Part shown: positions 38,982 to 51,817 of the stretch, in pieces
Position numbering within the stretch: position 1 is the first letter of the stretch
Layout of the letters: each line of letters begins with the position of its first letter
Origin: Monosporascus cannonballus
Lineage: Eukaryota > Ascomycota > Sordariomycetes > Xylariales
NCBI GenBank assembly: GCA_004154925.1
Contig: QJNS01000032.1
Span: 248,001-312,000 of the forward strand
DNA: 64,000 bases
Direction: 5' to 3'
Notes under the pieces: generated by a model
Seen by the model: only the letters and a program-made list of their open reading frames with translations
Databases searched by the model: none
Told to the model about the DNA's origin: nothing
Made by a program: the position numbers and the translations under genes

Positions 38982-40519
38982 ACCGTATATTGGCATTTCT
39001 TATATAAAATATGTTTAGTAAAAATATTAAGTAAATATTATTATTAAAATACCTTCGAATCGTGAAAATTTAACGTAATACAAAACCATTATTTTATCAT
39101 CGAATTATTACTAAACTTAAAAAATAAAAATCTTAAATTTATTATATGAAATTAATATATGTTTTATATAATAACAAAAAGACTTACTCTAAATAGAACG
39201 ATATTTACTTTAAAAATTTCACGATTATTTTACTCTAAGACTTACAGATTAGAAGCTAGAAATTTAGATGTTTAAAAGTCTACTACGTTAATGTTTTTTT
39301 AGAGAAAACACTAAAAGAAAAGAAATATTATTATATAAACCCGACTAATCTTTGATTTTATCGAAATAAACTTATAATTTCTATACAAGTTACATTGCGT
39401 TCATAATTAATTTTTAAACATTAAAATATATTTAAAATATAGTATGTAAAATACTAAAGAATTATTATGTAAAATATCTGAAAAGTCCATTAAAAATACA
39501 ATAAAAATATTTGAAACTATGTCACATATTAGTGTATATATTACGATATACTGAAACCTAAATATAAACTCGGCCAAATGCTTACTTAATACATGTATTT
39601 AAATCACCGTTTTAAAAATTAAAAACAAATTTTATTATATAATGTGTTTTAAGTATTTAATATATATATATAAATATAAGGTTATTTTAACATTTATTAA
39701 CATAAATATAAAGTACTTTCTACTTTAATTAAATTTAAGAATTTTAATAAGCGTAAAATTAATTTTATGTTTTATATACAAGAGTTAAATGTTATTTTAG
39801 TTCTTTGTTAAAAACTATACATAATCGAAATACTGTAATTATTCTTTAATTTTAATTGGGATTTTGCAAAATTAAAAAACTGAATTGTAATTACTTACTA
39901 TTTATGATATTTAAATGAATGAATAAACCCAATATTTAAATTAAACTTTGAAAACAAATTTTGAAAACTATTGTAATAAGATTTAAATTAGTTAAATTCT
40001 GATATTATATATGTTTAGCCTTTTTATAAAACTATTTAAAATAAATATATTGAGTATATATTATCTAAATATTTATATAAATGTTAATTAAAAACAAAAT
40101 AAATTTTAATTGAATTATAAATTAATATGTAACGAAGTACGCAAGATATTTAAATCAACGGCATATATCTTTTAACGAATATATAAATACTTAAAGGAAA
40201 TGGTACCGATTTAAATTAAATGTTAAAATTAAAAATATTTATTAAGAACCTTGGAAAAAATATAATTTTAAAAACCTTTTGCGCAGCATTTTAACTTTAA
40301 AAAACATTAGATTAATATCGGTATATAATCGGAACATAGTATCTAATTAAATCCTTTATTTTAATTCTTTTGTTATAAAAAATGTATAAATTTAAAAATG
40401 ATAGTATTTGATATAAACATTATGATATAAAGAAGGTATTTCTCGAATACAAGTAGAAATAAAAAGGTATTTATAAATTTTACAATAATTATAAAAACTC
40501 TTAAAATATTTGAACGGCT
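38982..40519. other. AT-rich sequence, nothing recognised
   Basis: I found no domain, LTR pair or RNA gene in this stretch. Confidence 0.4.
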
Positions 40520-40677
40520 ATAATTTAACGTGAAACTTTTCGACTTTGCTAAACCAGCTAGCGGGCATAAAGTTCATCATAGTCGAGACTTGTCGGCAAC
40601 TATATGGCTTTAAAGTAAGGCTCTTTAGAACTGAGATATAATCTATTCTGACGTAAAAATTATAAATTAGTTATCAT
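40520..40677. other. less AT-rich island, left flank of element B
   Basis: About 150 bp of nearer-normal composition. The last 40 or so bases belong to the dispersed repeat that continues at 47443, after element B. Confidence 0.5.
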
Positions 40678-40682
40678 ATTTG

Positions 40683-41078
40683 TGTTATAACCTAACGGTC
40701 TTGGCTCTCTTGCGGACGGTCGGGCCCACGAAAAAGACAAACGCCGACTACCACCAAGAAATCACCGAACCGGCTCAAAGGTCTCAAGGTGCCAAGCACC
40801 TTAAGCCCCTTAAGCCGGCAAGGGAACTTAAAGGGCTTAATAGGCTCAAAGGGTTGAATTACTTAAGCATTTTAAGCCAGAACAAAAATATATATATTTA
40901 GTATTTCTATAATTTAAATAATTTCAATTTATAATATAATATTATTACTAAAGGTATTTTTGGAATTGCAAAATATAATATGATTATTGTATTTATTATT
41001 TCAATTCTTATAATATTTTTATTAATATAAAGCGTATAATTAACGTTTAATAATTAATTAAACTTTTTAGCCGTTATA
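40683..41078 (+). repeat. Element B 5' LTR
   Basis: Begins TGTTATAACC and ends GCCGTTATA (RIP-altered GCCGTCGCA of the right copy). The left half is rich in CTTAAGCC-type motifs (about 40779-40876) and is hardly mutated; the right half is strongly RIP-altered. The open frame at 40680-40901 lies inside this LTR and is not a gene. Confidence 0.93.
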
Positions 41079-41159
41079 CGTTATAAAGCTTAATTTAATA
41101 ATATTATTAAATTTTGAATAACATTAATTAACGATATATTTATTAATAAGTAGCCTAAA

Positions 41160-42500
41160 TAGTTTATTTACTACGGTTTTGATTATCCGGATATTAAATT
41201 GGAATTCCAGGAAAAAATTTATTTTTTTCGTGAAAAAATTGTTTAATACTTAGATTTTATAAACGAATGTATTATTTAACTTAAGAAAAATAATTATTAT
41301 TTTACGACGTTTTTTTAAGCTGCCAATAAGAAAATTAAAAAAAAAGAAAGCTCCCTAAATTAGGAAACCTTTTCTAATAAGCTAAATTATTTAGCTAAAT
41401 TTCATTAAAAAATTAAAAAAGAATTAATTTTTTCAACTCAAAATTTTGGACAAAACCTTAATTAAGTTATAATTGTTTTTAATTTAATGTCCAATATATT
41501 TCGGATATTTTCTTATTTAACCTGTTATATTTATTATATATTTTAAATTTTTAATTAAACGATTTACCGGAAATATAATTATTTAATTTAAGCCCATTAT
41601 AAAAAATTACGTATGTTATCAATCGAAAAACGAAACTTAAAAGTATTATAAATGTATAACAATTACGAATAATTTAAATAGATATTAACGAAAGTTTTCC
41701 GAATAATAAACGAAAAAATAAAAATTAAAATACAAATTTAATAATTATAATAAAACATATTAATATCTAATTACAATAATACGTTAATTTAATTAGCCGT
41801 TAAGCTAAATTAAGGGTAAAAAATATTAATAACAAAGTTTTTCGATACCCTAAAAAAATATAAAAAAGTTTTTTAAGTTCGATCGGCCTAATTATTTATC
41901 GGATTATATCGTTATAGTAATTAAGATTGACGATCGATAATACGTATAATGCATTAAAAGTACCAAAAGAATAAATAATAACAAACCCCGATATATAGCT
42001 AATATTAACGTTTTTCGACGTAATAATATTTTTTATAGTATAGAACTAGGATTTATAGAATTTGGAGTTATTTACATAAAGAATTAACGCTAAATTAAGT
42101 ATTATAATTGTAATAAGATGGGATATAAGGTATTATAGTACAAAATACTTAAGAAGCCCCGTTAGAATAATTAGAAACTTATATCCGAAAAATAATCCAA
42201 AAAGAATCAAAAAACGGAGGTAAATTTATCAATATAATTCAGCTTAAATATTTACCAGATCTCTCATAGCAAAAGGTCCAATAAGGATTATTATAATAAG
42301 AAATTCGACGAAAAATACGAAAAGCCAGAAGGCTGGATTAATAAGTATTGCGAATACGGCAAAAAGCATTATAAGGATAGTTACGCAAATACCAGGATTA
42401 AATAGAAAGAATTTGTCCAGAAACCCCTGATTAATACGGCAAAATACATGTCATATATTATCGATAACGAAAATATCTTAATTACGAAAAATAGAAATAA
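41160..42500 (+). pseudogene. Element B gag remnant with zinc knuckle
   Basis: At about 42335-42395 the plus strand reads GWINKYCEYGKKHYKDSY, a CCHC knuckle with two Cys changed to Tyr. The upstream region is where capsid is expected and is full of stops. Confidence 0.7.
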
Positions 42501-42779
42501 TATATTTAGAAACGAATTACTCGTATATTTTATAAAGGATTCGATTTTCTAAATCTTCCTGAAAATAACAAAAATAAAAAATAATAATATTAATGTTTTC
42601 GATTTATAGTCCTAAAAGATGTTTAACAGCTGGCCGAAATAAAGAGCTAGCTCGAAAAAAGTAATGCCCGTAAAAAAACTCTTTTTATTATTTTTAGTAA
42701 TATAATCATTAAACGGATAAAAAGTTAATTTACCGAATAATAAAAAAATATTACCAGAAAATTATTACGTATTTTTTTA

Positions 42780-45700
42780 ATTAGTATTTATTATAAACCT
42801 TTACGAAAGGAAAATTGTTAAAAAAGAAATATATTAATGTACAGTACACTTTTGGACTAATAATTAAGATAATATATAATGGGATGTAATTGCAAATATA
42901 AAAAATAATTTATGTAATAAGAAAACCAATGGAAACAAAATTAAAAATAATTAATAAAATTCGAAAAAATAATATGCCGGTAATAGCAATAAATATAATA
43001 GCTTAGAGAGTTAAATGTAAAAATATAAACCAGGTTCGAGAAATTCGAATAGGAGTTAAAAAAAGGGTTACCTGTAAAAGAATTACAAAATAACGAAACT
43101 TAAAGAAATTAAAGGGAATTTTTAAGAAAGGTTTTAAACGTAACGATAAAAGCTGTTAATAATCTTATTATCTTAGATATATAAATCGAAACGTATTGAT
43201 ATATTAAAATAATAAATTATAAAGCTTTAAGCGGGAATTATATTAGACCAAGTATAATTAATAAGTTTAAATTATTATGGAGATATAAGTTAGAACTTTA
43301 TATTATAACGAATGTCAGAAGTTAGGAATTCGTTTACGATAACGGAAAAATCATATACGAAATTAATTATTTCGAGATTTTTATTTACGGATAATATTAA
43401 ATAATTAATTTCGATAACGTTTTATTTGGGAATTACGATATAATCTTAGAATTATTAGAAATACGTTAATACGGAGTTTTGATTAATAATAAAATTAGCC
43501 AGGTAAAATCTATTTTATTTTCTGTTAATAAACAAAAAAAGAAAAAATTAAAATCTTAATATTCGATCGATAATGGCAACGAATATAGGCATAAGAATAC
43601 GACAAAAACCTTGTTACCTAAAAGGATAAAATACAGAAAAAACGAGTAGTAAAAAAGAATATAACATATCGTTATTATTATTAAAGCGAAATTAAAGTAA
43701 ATGAATAATAATTTAAACTAATAATAATAGCTTTAAAAATTAAAAGATTTAATTAATATATTATTATAATATTATGGATACGAATAGCTTTTTAAAAAGA
43801 AGCTCCACATAAAATTACCAGAATATAATAAATAAAATTATAAAATAGTTTTTTTAAAGAAAATCTCGATAAAGTTTCACTTTATTTATAATTTGAGCGT
43901 AAATAAGTTATGTATTTTCAGAAAATATGCAGAAGATCGGTTACAGAAAGATGAATTCGATTTTCGAAATTATTAGCAGAATACCTTATGTTCTTTATAT
44001 CTAAGGAAAATAGAAAATTACGATTTATAGTTAATTATCGATACTTAAACGCTATTATTATTAAACATCGAACGTTATTATTTTTAATTAAGGAAATAAA
44101 AAACCGATTTTACGGAGCGAGATAATTTGTAATATTTGATTTTGGAAATAAATATAATTTTATTAAGATAAAAAAAGATATAATTAGAAAATAGCTTTTA
44201 GAACGAAATTCGGATTATTTAAGTATTTAATTATATTACTGGGACTTAGGAACGTATCAATAACTTTTTAACGGATAATAAATTATGTATTACCAAAATA
44301 TTTCGATAATATTTTTATTTTTTTTAAAGATTAAAAAATAAATATAAAATACGTTTATAAAGTCTTTTAAATCATATACAATGTAAGGTTATTTATTAAT
44401 ACGGAAAGAGTTAATTTTATAAATAAAAAGTAAAATATATGGGATATATTATTATTTTAAGATATATTAAGATAAACCTTAAAAGATTTGTATAATTACA
44501 AAATATTAATCGTTAATAAAAGTTAAAAAGGTATAAATATTCCTTAAATTTGTTAATTATTATAAGAAATTTATTTGAAGTTTTAGCAAAATAATTATAT
44601 CCTTAATAAATTATACGAAAAAAAAGATTTAAATAAACGCCAAATACGAAAAAAGTATTTTAAGATATTAAAAATGTAATTATTAACGAATTAATATTAA
44701 TGATATACGATTTAAATTATCTTGTTAAGTTAAAAAAAGATAATTCGAATTACGTATTAAATATAATAATCGGATAATAAAATAATTAAGGTAAATTATA
44801 CCTTATTATATTTTTTTCGTTCAAATTAAAAAAAAACTAAGTTTAATTATGGTATTTCAGATAAGGAATTTCTGGCTATTATTATGGTATTTCGAGGATT
44901 TAGGTATTTCTTAAAGGGAAATTTGTAGTAAGTTAAAATTTATACGGATTATTAAACTTTTACCGGATTTATTGCGATTAGAGAGCTTATAAAACGATAG
45001 TTTCGTTACGCCGAAAAATTGGCGAATTTTAATTTCGTTATCATTTATAGGAAAAACTTAAAAATTGGTAGAGTAAATATTTTAAGTAAGTAATTGGACT
45101 TTAAAAAGAAATTGGTCAAATTTTATTATATAATTTTTAATATTATTATAAAATATTTTTACGTTTATAACAAATTACGAGAATTTGAGTAATACCTTTT
45201 AATATACATTAGAAAATTTAATAATATAATAACGGTTTTCCAAAAAATCAGAAAATGGATGAAATATAAGTTTTAACAAAATATTAAAAAGATTTAATAC
45301 GAAATATATATAAATATTAACTATACGGATATTCAAAGATTTACAGAACTTTAAGACAATTTTAACGTATATATATTTTTTTCAGGATAAAACTAACGGT
45401 ATAAAAATTTATATAATAATAAGATATTTACGCTAAAGCAAAAGTTCCATAATATAAATCATACGCAAATTTCTAATTATTATTAATTGTAAAACGATTA
45501 TAGTACTTAATTATATTCGATTTTATTACCAAATATTTCTGTAAAAAATTTTAATTATAAAGACATAAACGCCGAACAAATAATATATATTTTTTAATTA
45601 TAGTTTTCATATATACCGATTATTAATAAAAACTAGTTTAAATAAATAATCGATATTTTTATTTACGTTTTGGCAAAACCTTATAACATATATCGGCTTA

Positions 45701-46450
45701 AAATATAAATTATTTAATGTATATTAACTTTAAATAAATATATAAATAAAATGAATACCGTATATTTTGGAAATTTATTTATGATATTATATTAATTACC
45801 AATAAGTTAATTAAGTTGAAAATTATTAACTATATAATTAATTTGTAATACTAATTATTACGCAAATATTAAAATAATTTTAAAAAATATACGAAAATAG
45901 TTTAATTAGTATCACAATAATCCTTACGTTAAAATAATTACGACAATTATATTAAAAAATAAAAATGTAATTAAAATTTCTACGAAATTAAATAAATAAT
46001 TATTATACTTAGAAAAGTTAAAAAAATTAATTTTCGAAAAAAGGAAAATTGTTTTTTTCGTTATCAAAAATATTTAAAGAAAATAATTAAGCAAAGAATT
46101 CGAATTTAAATATATTAACCTATATAAAATTATTAAGAAAATATCAGAATATAATTATTAATCAAAATCTTTATTAAAAATTAAATTTTATTTAATATCT
46201 TATATTTTTTTACTTAAATGAATAATAAATATAATTAAAATTTATACGATATAAAATAATATAAAAATAAAACCCGAATAAATATAAGAAATAAAAGAAT
46301 CATAAATATGCGAAAATAAAACGGACTTACTTAATACTTAATTAAATAAAAAAAATACCCGGATTCCCAAAATACTTAAAAACCCGTTAAGAACTTTATT
46401 AACGCTTAATGTCTATTAAAAACTTTTATTAATAACGACGGACGTATCTC
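42780..46450 (+). pseudogene. Element B pol remnant: protease/RT, RNase H, integrase, chromodomain
   Basis: RT is seen at about 44015-44340 (RFIVNYRYLNAIIIKHR, then the YLDD region). RNase H lies at about 44850-45110 (NYGISDKEFLAIIMVFRGF, then LANFNFVIIYRKNL). Integrase follows, with a chromodomain at about 46335-46440. It aligns along its length with element C from 51818. Confidence 0.85.
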
Positions 46451-47040
46451 AGTTAATAGTTGACCAGTTAGTAGCCGGGATATTAAGCTAATTGGCCGCG
46501 GCCTATATTAACGTAATAGCTATAACGATAGCCTTTAATTATTACTGGTTTTTTTTTCGAAACGCTAAATTTTTTTATAGCTTTTACGCTTTTAATACTA
46601 TAATAAAGTATTTCGATATTATAACGGCGGAATAACCGCGTTTACTTTTACAAAAGATCAAATTTATTAATAGCCGTTCGTAACGTTTCGCGAATTTACT
46701 TTTTTTTACGTTTTAAACCATTTTTTATTTAAAAGATTTTAATATTTAATTTTTGAAGAATTAAAAATATTATAGAAACTACGGTAATAGATATAACGTA
46801 TATATTTTAAGGAACCCCGAATAACTTTATACTTTACAACTTTTTTTACAGCAAAATTAAAAAAATATCTTAAAATCTAAAAGTTGAATACGTTTTAATA
46901 AAATAAAAATATTAATATATTTACGAAAGGGAAGTGTTTCCAGACGATTTAATATAACGAATATAAAAAAAATTACAAATTAGAATTAATAAACCAAAAC
47001 CTTGATTTTTAACGATAAAAATCCTAAAAAAGGAGGATCG

Positions 47041-47437
47041 TATTATAACTTAACGGTTTTAGCTTTTTTGCGAACGGTCGTGCCTACGAAAAAAATAAGC
47101 CCCGACTATAACCAAGAAGTTACGTAACCGGCTTAAAGGTCTTAAGGTGCCAAATACCTTAAGCCTTTTAAGCCGGCAAAGAAGCTTAAAAAGCTTAACA
47201 AGCTTAAGGGATTAAGCCGTTTAAGCACTTTAAGCTAAAACGAAAATATATACGTTCATTATTTTCATAATTTAGATAGCTTTAGTTTGCCACATAATAT
47301 CGTTACTTAAGGCACCTTTGGAATTACAAGACGTAATACGATTACTGTATTTATTATTCAGATTCCCACGATATTTCTGCAAACATGAACCCGTATAACT
47401 AAGTTTTAATAATTGGTTAAACCCCTTAGCCGTCGCA
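47041..47437 (+). repeat. Element B 3' LTR
   Basis: Begins TATTATAACT and ends GCCGTCGCA, followed by the TSD ATTTG. It aligns with 40683-41078. Confidence 0.93.
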
Positions 47438-47442
47438 ATTTG

Positions 47443-49289
47443 AAAAAATTACGCATAATATCTATCGTCCAAATTATATCGTATAATTATTTTCTACATA
47501 TTTTGGTTTATTTCAAGAAGTAAAGCAAAAATTCAAATATATATTATACGATTTGAAGAAAGTCGATCGAAGGGTATTTAAATATTTATAAAGCAAATTA
47601 ATGAAATTCCATTTGAAAAAAGATTATATATTAATAAAAAATATTTTAAAATATTAAATATATGTAAAATAAACGTTATAACCAACTAAACAAGAAATAT
47701 ATTTAGTATATTTAATAAAGCTGAGATTTAATACATTATTAAGTAAATGTAATATTTTATTAATAAATAATAAATATGAATATTAAAGACCTTACTAAAA
47801 TCTCAAAACGATATATATAATAACCAAAATATATTTAACAATAAACCAATTAACAAAATAAAATAATATTATCAGAAATAATCAAAGAAACGCCAAAAGT
47901 TAAAACCGATTTGAACCCGTTTACAAAACGACAAAACGGTGTAAAATTAATAATAACTTTTCGATATACTCTATGAGTTTCAATTTATAAAGTTAAACAG
48001 AGCTTTTCTAGCGTTATTAATTGCTTATTAAATAATTATTAAATAATTATAAATCTGTGGAATAAATCTATTACGACAAAATAAAACGGCTTAATTATAG
48101 GATACGTTATTATCAAATAATCAAAAACAAAGGTCGTCGCTTAATATTTGAAAAAATAATATTAAAAATAATATAAACCGTGTTTATATATATATATATA
48201 TTTTGCTACTATGATATTTATATAATAATTAACTTCGTTAACAGCTGTAAATATATTTCTATTATTTTTTCGAAATACTTTATATATTAAGCACGGTTCT
48301 AAATCGATAAAACATTAAAAAGTAATAAATAATCAAAAAGAGTATTTAATTAGGTAACTCGAAATTTAATGGAAAAATATTAAAAAAGTAGACAAATTAT
48401 ACCTTAATAGAAATAGTTTATATACATTTGATAGTTTTTGCCTTAAAAATCGCGAAATCGTTTTTAGTCTAAATTTAATAAAAAATACAATCTCTACTTT
48501 TTAAAATAAAATATATTATTAGAATAATACTACGGCCGCGAAGAACGGCTTGATTAATTCTATAAACTACTATTTTAGTTGTACGGTTTTACAATAATAC
48601 AAAAACATTTTATAAGTAATATTTTTAAAATACGGTTCAAATTTAATTTATATTGATAAAGAATCAAGAGACAATATTTCAATATATTTGAAAATATTCG
48701 GTTATTTCTAGGACATAATATATATCAATTTCAACCTTTTGTTTTAAAAAAAACAATTAATAATGCAAGAAACATGAAACTTAAGTTAAAAATAATTAAT
48801 ACAATATTAGCAAGGCTTGTAGAATATTACCGAATCCTCGTCGACTTTTTAAATATAATGGATATAATTTTATATATTCTAAAATATATATCTCTGGAAA
48901 ACATTAAAATAAAAAAGATATAATAATAATGTTAAGTTAAAAGATAAATAAAAGAAAATTTAAAAAGAGAACGAAATAATACGAAACTATTAATTATTAA
49001 TTGAAAAGCAGATCGAAAATATAAGAAAGAATTACAAAAATAAAATATCTTTTATAAAGATTAAACTAAAAAAGAGAAATAATACGAAAATTAAATAACA
49101 ACTTAATTAAAAACCCTTTGATAAATAGCTCTATATATAGAATAACCAACAAAGAGGAAATTATAAGTTAATAAAACGTCGTCAAAATATATATACCATA
49201 TTCTTAATATTTTACGAGTTATATTGCCACGTATATTATTAACAGTTATTATAAATAATTGTTAATTTAAAAGAAATATATAAAATACA
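47443..49289 (+). pseudogene. AT-rich sequence with a probable element G-type pol fragment
   Basis: The first 60 bp or so continue the dispersed repeat broken by element B. Around 48360-48490 the plus strand gives pieces such as KLYLNRNSLYTF that resemble the end of a retroelement integrase region. Because an inverted element G LTR follows, this is probably the 3' part of a second G-type element. It is weakly supported. Confidence 0.35.
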
Positions 49290-49475
49290 TACGATGAAAT
49301 CTTAGCATCTAAATATCGACTTATATATAAAAATTATTACAAAATTGAATCTAGACAAAAAATTTAAAACGTAAATAAACATCCGCTGATACATTTACTT
49401 CTTAGAATAATTTGCAATTATTCGGCTACACGTTACTTTTTGATCTATTATTTGACTCAACTTTGCTCTTTAAAT
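49290..49475 (+). repeat. third, inverted copy of the element G LTR
   Basis: The reverse complement of the G LTR is recognisable: TTACAAAAT...TAGACAAA, then ACATTTACTTCTTAGAATAA and AATTATTCGGCT. Ends are approximate. Confidence 0.55.
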
Positions 49476-51248
49476 AATTATTTTAATTCTCTATATTTTA
49501 AAACTTATTTTAGATTTTATTCGAAGTCGAATTTTATCCGTGATATAATATATGTAAATTTACAATACTTTAATGTGTTAATATTATAAATAACAGCGAT
49601 GGTAAAAATAACTCGTTTTATAACTATATCAGCAGATTAAAAGACTATATTAATAATTATAGTCCGTATTAATATTAATTATATGATATGATAATACTGT
49701 TTTTTAGTAAATATACAACTCTTTTCCGCTTTTAATAACAGCGTTAATAATATAAATATCACAATTTTAAATCCTTTTTATGGCTATTTTTTTAATATAA
49801 TATCGTGATATTAAAAATATTGTCTCTGCTTTTTAAAGTTAGCATTTAATATAATATTTATATTATATTTCTTTATTTTAAGTTATTATAACTCATTTAA
49901 TAATTTATTTTGTGTTTTGTATTCATTATATTATATTATATTATATTGTGTGAGTAATTAATTTTTAACAATTTATTTTATATTTATTATTGTACAGTTA
50001 AACCTCTCATCAACTGCTATTTAAATTCGTGTAATGATTACCTTAATAGAAAAAGCTTTTTTTAGAAAATAATGCTATAATTTCTTAATTAAACATGTAA
50101 ATTTAATATTTACATAGATGTGTAAATAAATATTTCGAAGTGATGTATTTTAGGTATACTTTTTCTATTATTATAAATAAACTTTTAATCGTTTACTTTT
50201 TGTAAATACATTTATATATATATAATATTGATTAGAAGACTTAACCTTATAAATCGTCTAAAATATAATATAAATAATATTTAAATTTATACCATTTAAT
50301 ACTATATTGTATTAGATATTCTTTGCTAATATTTTTAATATAAAGAAATTAGTAGTATTTTTTGTTATTATAAAGTAAATTTGAATCCAAACTATACTTT
50401 TGGCGCTAAGTTAAATATATAGAAGATCATTATGCGATATATTTTGTACGATAGATATTATATCTATTATTTTCGAATACAATCACTAAGTTATGATTTT
50501 TATAGTTAATTTATTATTACTATGTATAAAGTTCTCTCAGTAATTTCTATTATAATTTCCTGCTTTTATTCATCTTAGAACCTGGTTATAAAAAACTTTT
50601 GAAAGTTTATTTGTGATATTATATGCTTATTTTTAATTTAAATAGTTTGATATTAATTAATTATTATTCAAGATTTCTATATTACTTTAAGGCTTGTTAT
50701 TAATATTTATCATTTTATATTATCGGAATATATCTTTAATATTTTTATTATTAATTATAAGTTATATATAATTTTAAATGCTATATATTAGTAACTTCCT
50801 AATAATAAATTAAATCTGATTTGTAAATTTCAGCGCATTTTTAACAAGTGTTGTAAAAATTAATTAAAATTAAACCATTAAACAATTCTGCTAACTAAAT
50901 AAGTTCGATAGTTGATTTTATTAAAATATTATGCATATAACTTTAATTAATAAGTTTTTAATATACCTAACTAAAGTACTTAATAATAGAATACAAAATA
51001 AATTTAGCTATTTAAGCGAAAAAACGATAAACGTTATATATTATCAAAGATATAATAAACAATATATAACGCCGTTTTATAAAATATCTTCGATAAATTA
51101 AAATGTATCGAAAATATTACGAAAAATAGTAAATAATAAATAACAACGGATATAGAACTATCGCTAAAATAATAGAATATTTCGTTGTAATTTACATTGG
51201 TTTATAAAAAATAATAAATTTTTACATTCTAACAAGCCACGGCCTTCA
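49476..51248. other. AT-rich sequence with simple repeats and one dispersed-repeat copy
   Basis: Contains a short TTATA tandem run at about 49924-49946 and a reverse copy of the dispersed repeat at about 50395-50485. No coding remnant was recognised. Confidence 0.45.
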
Positions 51249-51641
51249 TATAACGGCTAGGCGGTTTAACCAACTATTAAACCTTAGTCGTACGGGTTTA
51301 TGTTAACAGAAGTATTGTGAGATTTTGAGCAATAGATACAGTGACGTATCACGTTTCGTAATACCCAGGACGTCTTGGGTAACGACTTGTTATTGCAAGC
51401 TAATGCTATCTAAACTATGGAAATAATAAATATATATATCCTAGTTATGGCTCAAAGTGCTTAAAGGATTTAAAGTCTTAAGAGCTTTAAGCTCTTTAAA
51501 ATCTTGGGCATAGCTTAAGGGGCTTAAGGCGCCAAGCCTTTTAAGCCCTTTAAGTCGATTACGTAATACTTTTCTATCTTGGGCTTAGTTTTTCTTATAT
51601 CCGACTGTTTTCAGGCCCGCCAAGCCTGTTAGATTATAACA
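51249..51641 (-). repeat. LTR of the element B subfamily, inverted
   Basis: This 393-bp copy begins TATAACGGCT and ends AGATTATAACA, so it runs opposite to the element B LTRs. It includes the TTAAGC-rich module (about 51455-51560) and is only lightly mutated. The internal 3' end of its element follows at 51642. Confidence 0.9.
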
Positions 51642-51817
51642 CGATCTCTCCCCCTTTTAGGATTTTTGTTCTTAAAAATCAATTTATTTATTTATTAATT
51701 TTGGTAAACAACCTGTCTTTTTTCATATCCAACATATCGAGTCGTATTGAAAAATCTCGTTTCCGCAAACGTATTACCGCTTTTCTTTTATTAAAACGAA
51801 TTATTCGTTTTAGTTTT
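51642..51817 (-). mobile_element. 176-bp 3' internal fragment attached to the inverted LTR
   Basis: This is the reverse complement of element B's sequence just before its 3' LTR, including the polypyrimidine form of the purine tract (CTCTCCCCCTTTTAGG). Similarity to B in this orientation ends near 51817, where element C starts in the opposite direction. Confidence 0.75.

Larger units (their letters stand above)
40683..47437 (+). mobile_element. Element B: complete Ty3/Gypsy chromovirus
   Basis: LTRs of 396 and 397 bp (40683-41078 and 47041-47437) and perfect ATTTG duplications (40678-40682 and 47438-47442) define a 6,755-bp element. Gag with zinc knuckle, RT, RNase H, integrase and chromodomain are read on the plus strand. 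A purine tract (AAAAAAGGAGGATCG) abuts the right LTR. It is the same family as element A in the opposite orientation. Stops throughout make it non-functional. Confidence 0.94.

Noticed and set aside
40680..40901. Plus-strand frame starting at 40680
   Set aside because: It lies inside the element B LTR and corresponds to the short-motif module, not a protein.
49924..49946. CRISPR-like or other structured array
   Set aside because: It is a simple TTATA run without spacers.
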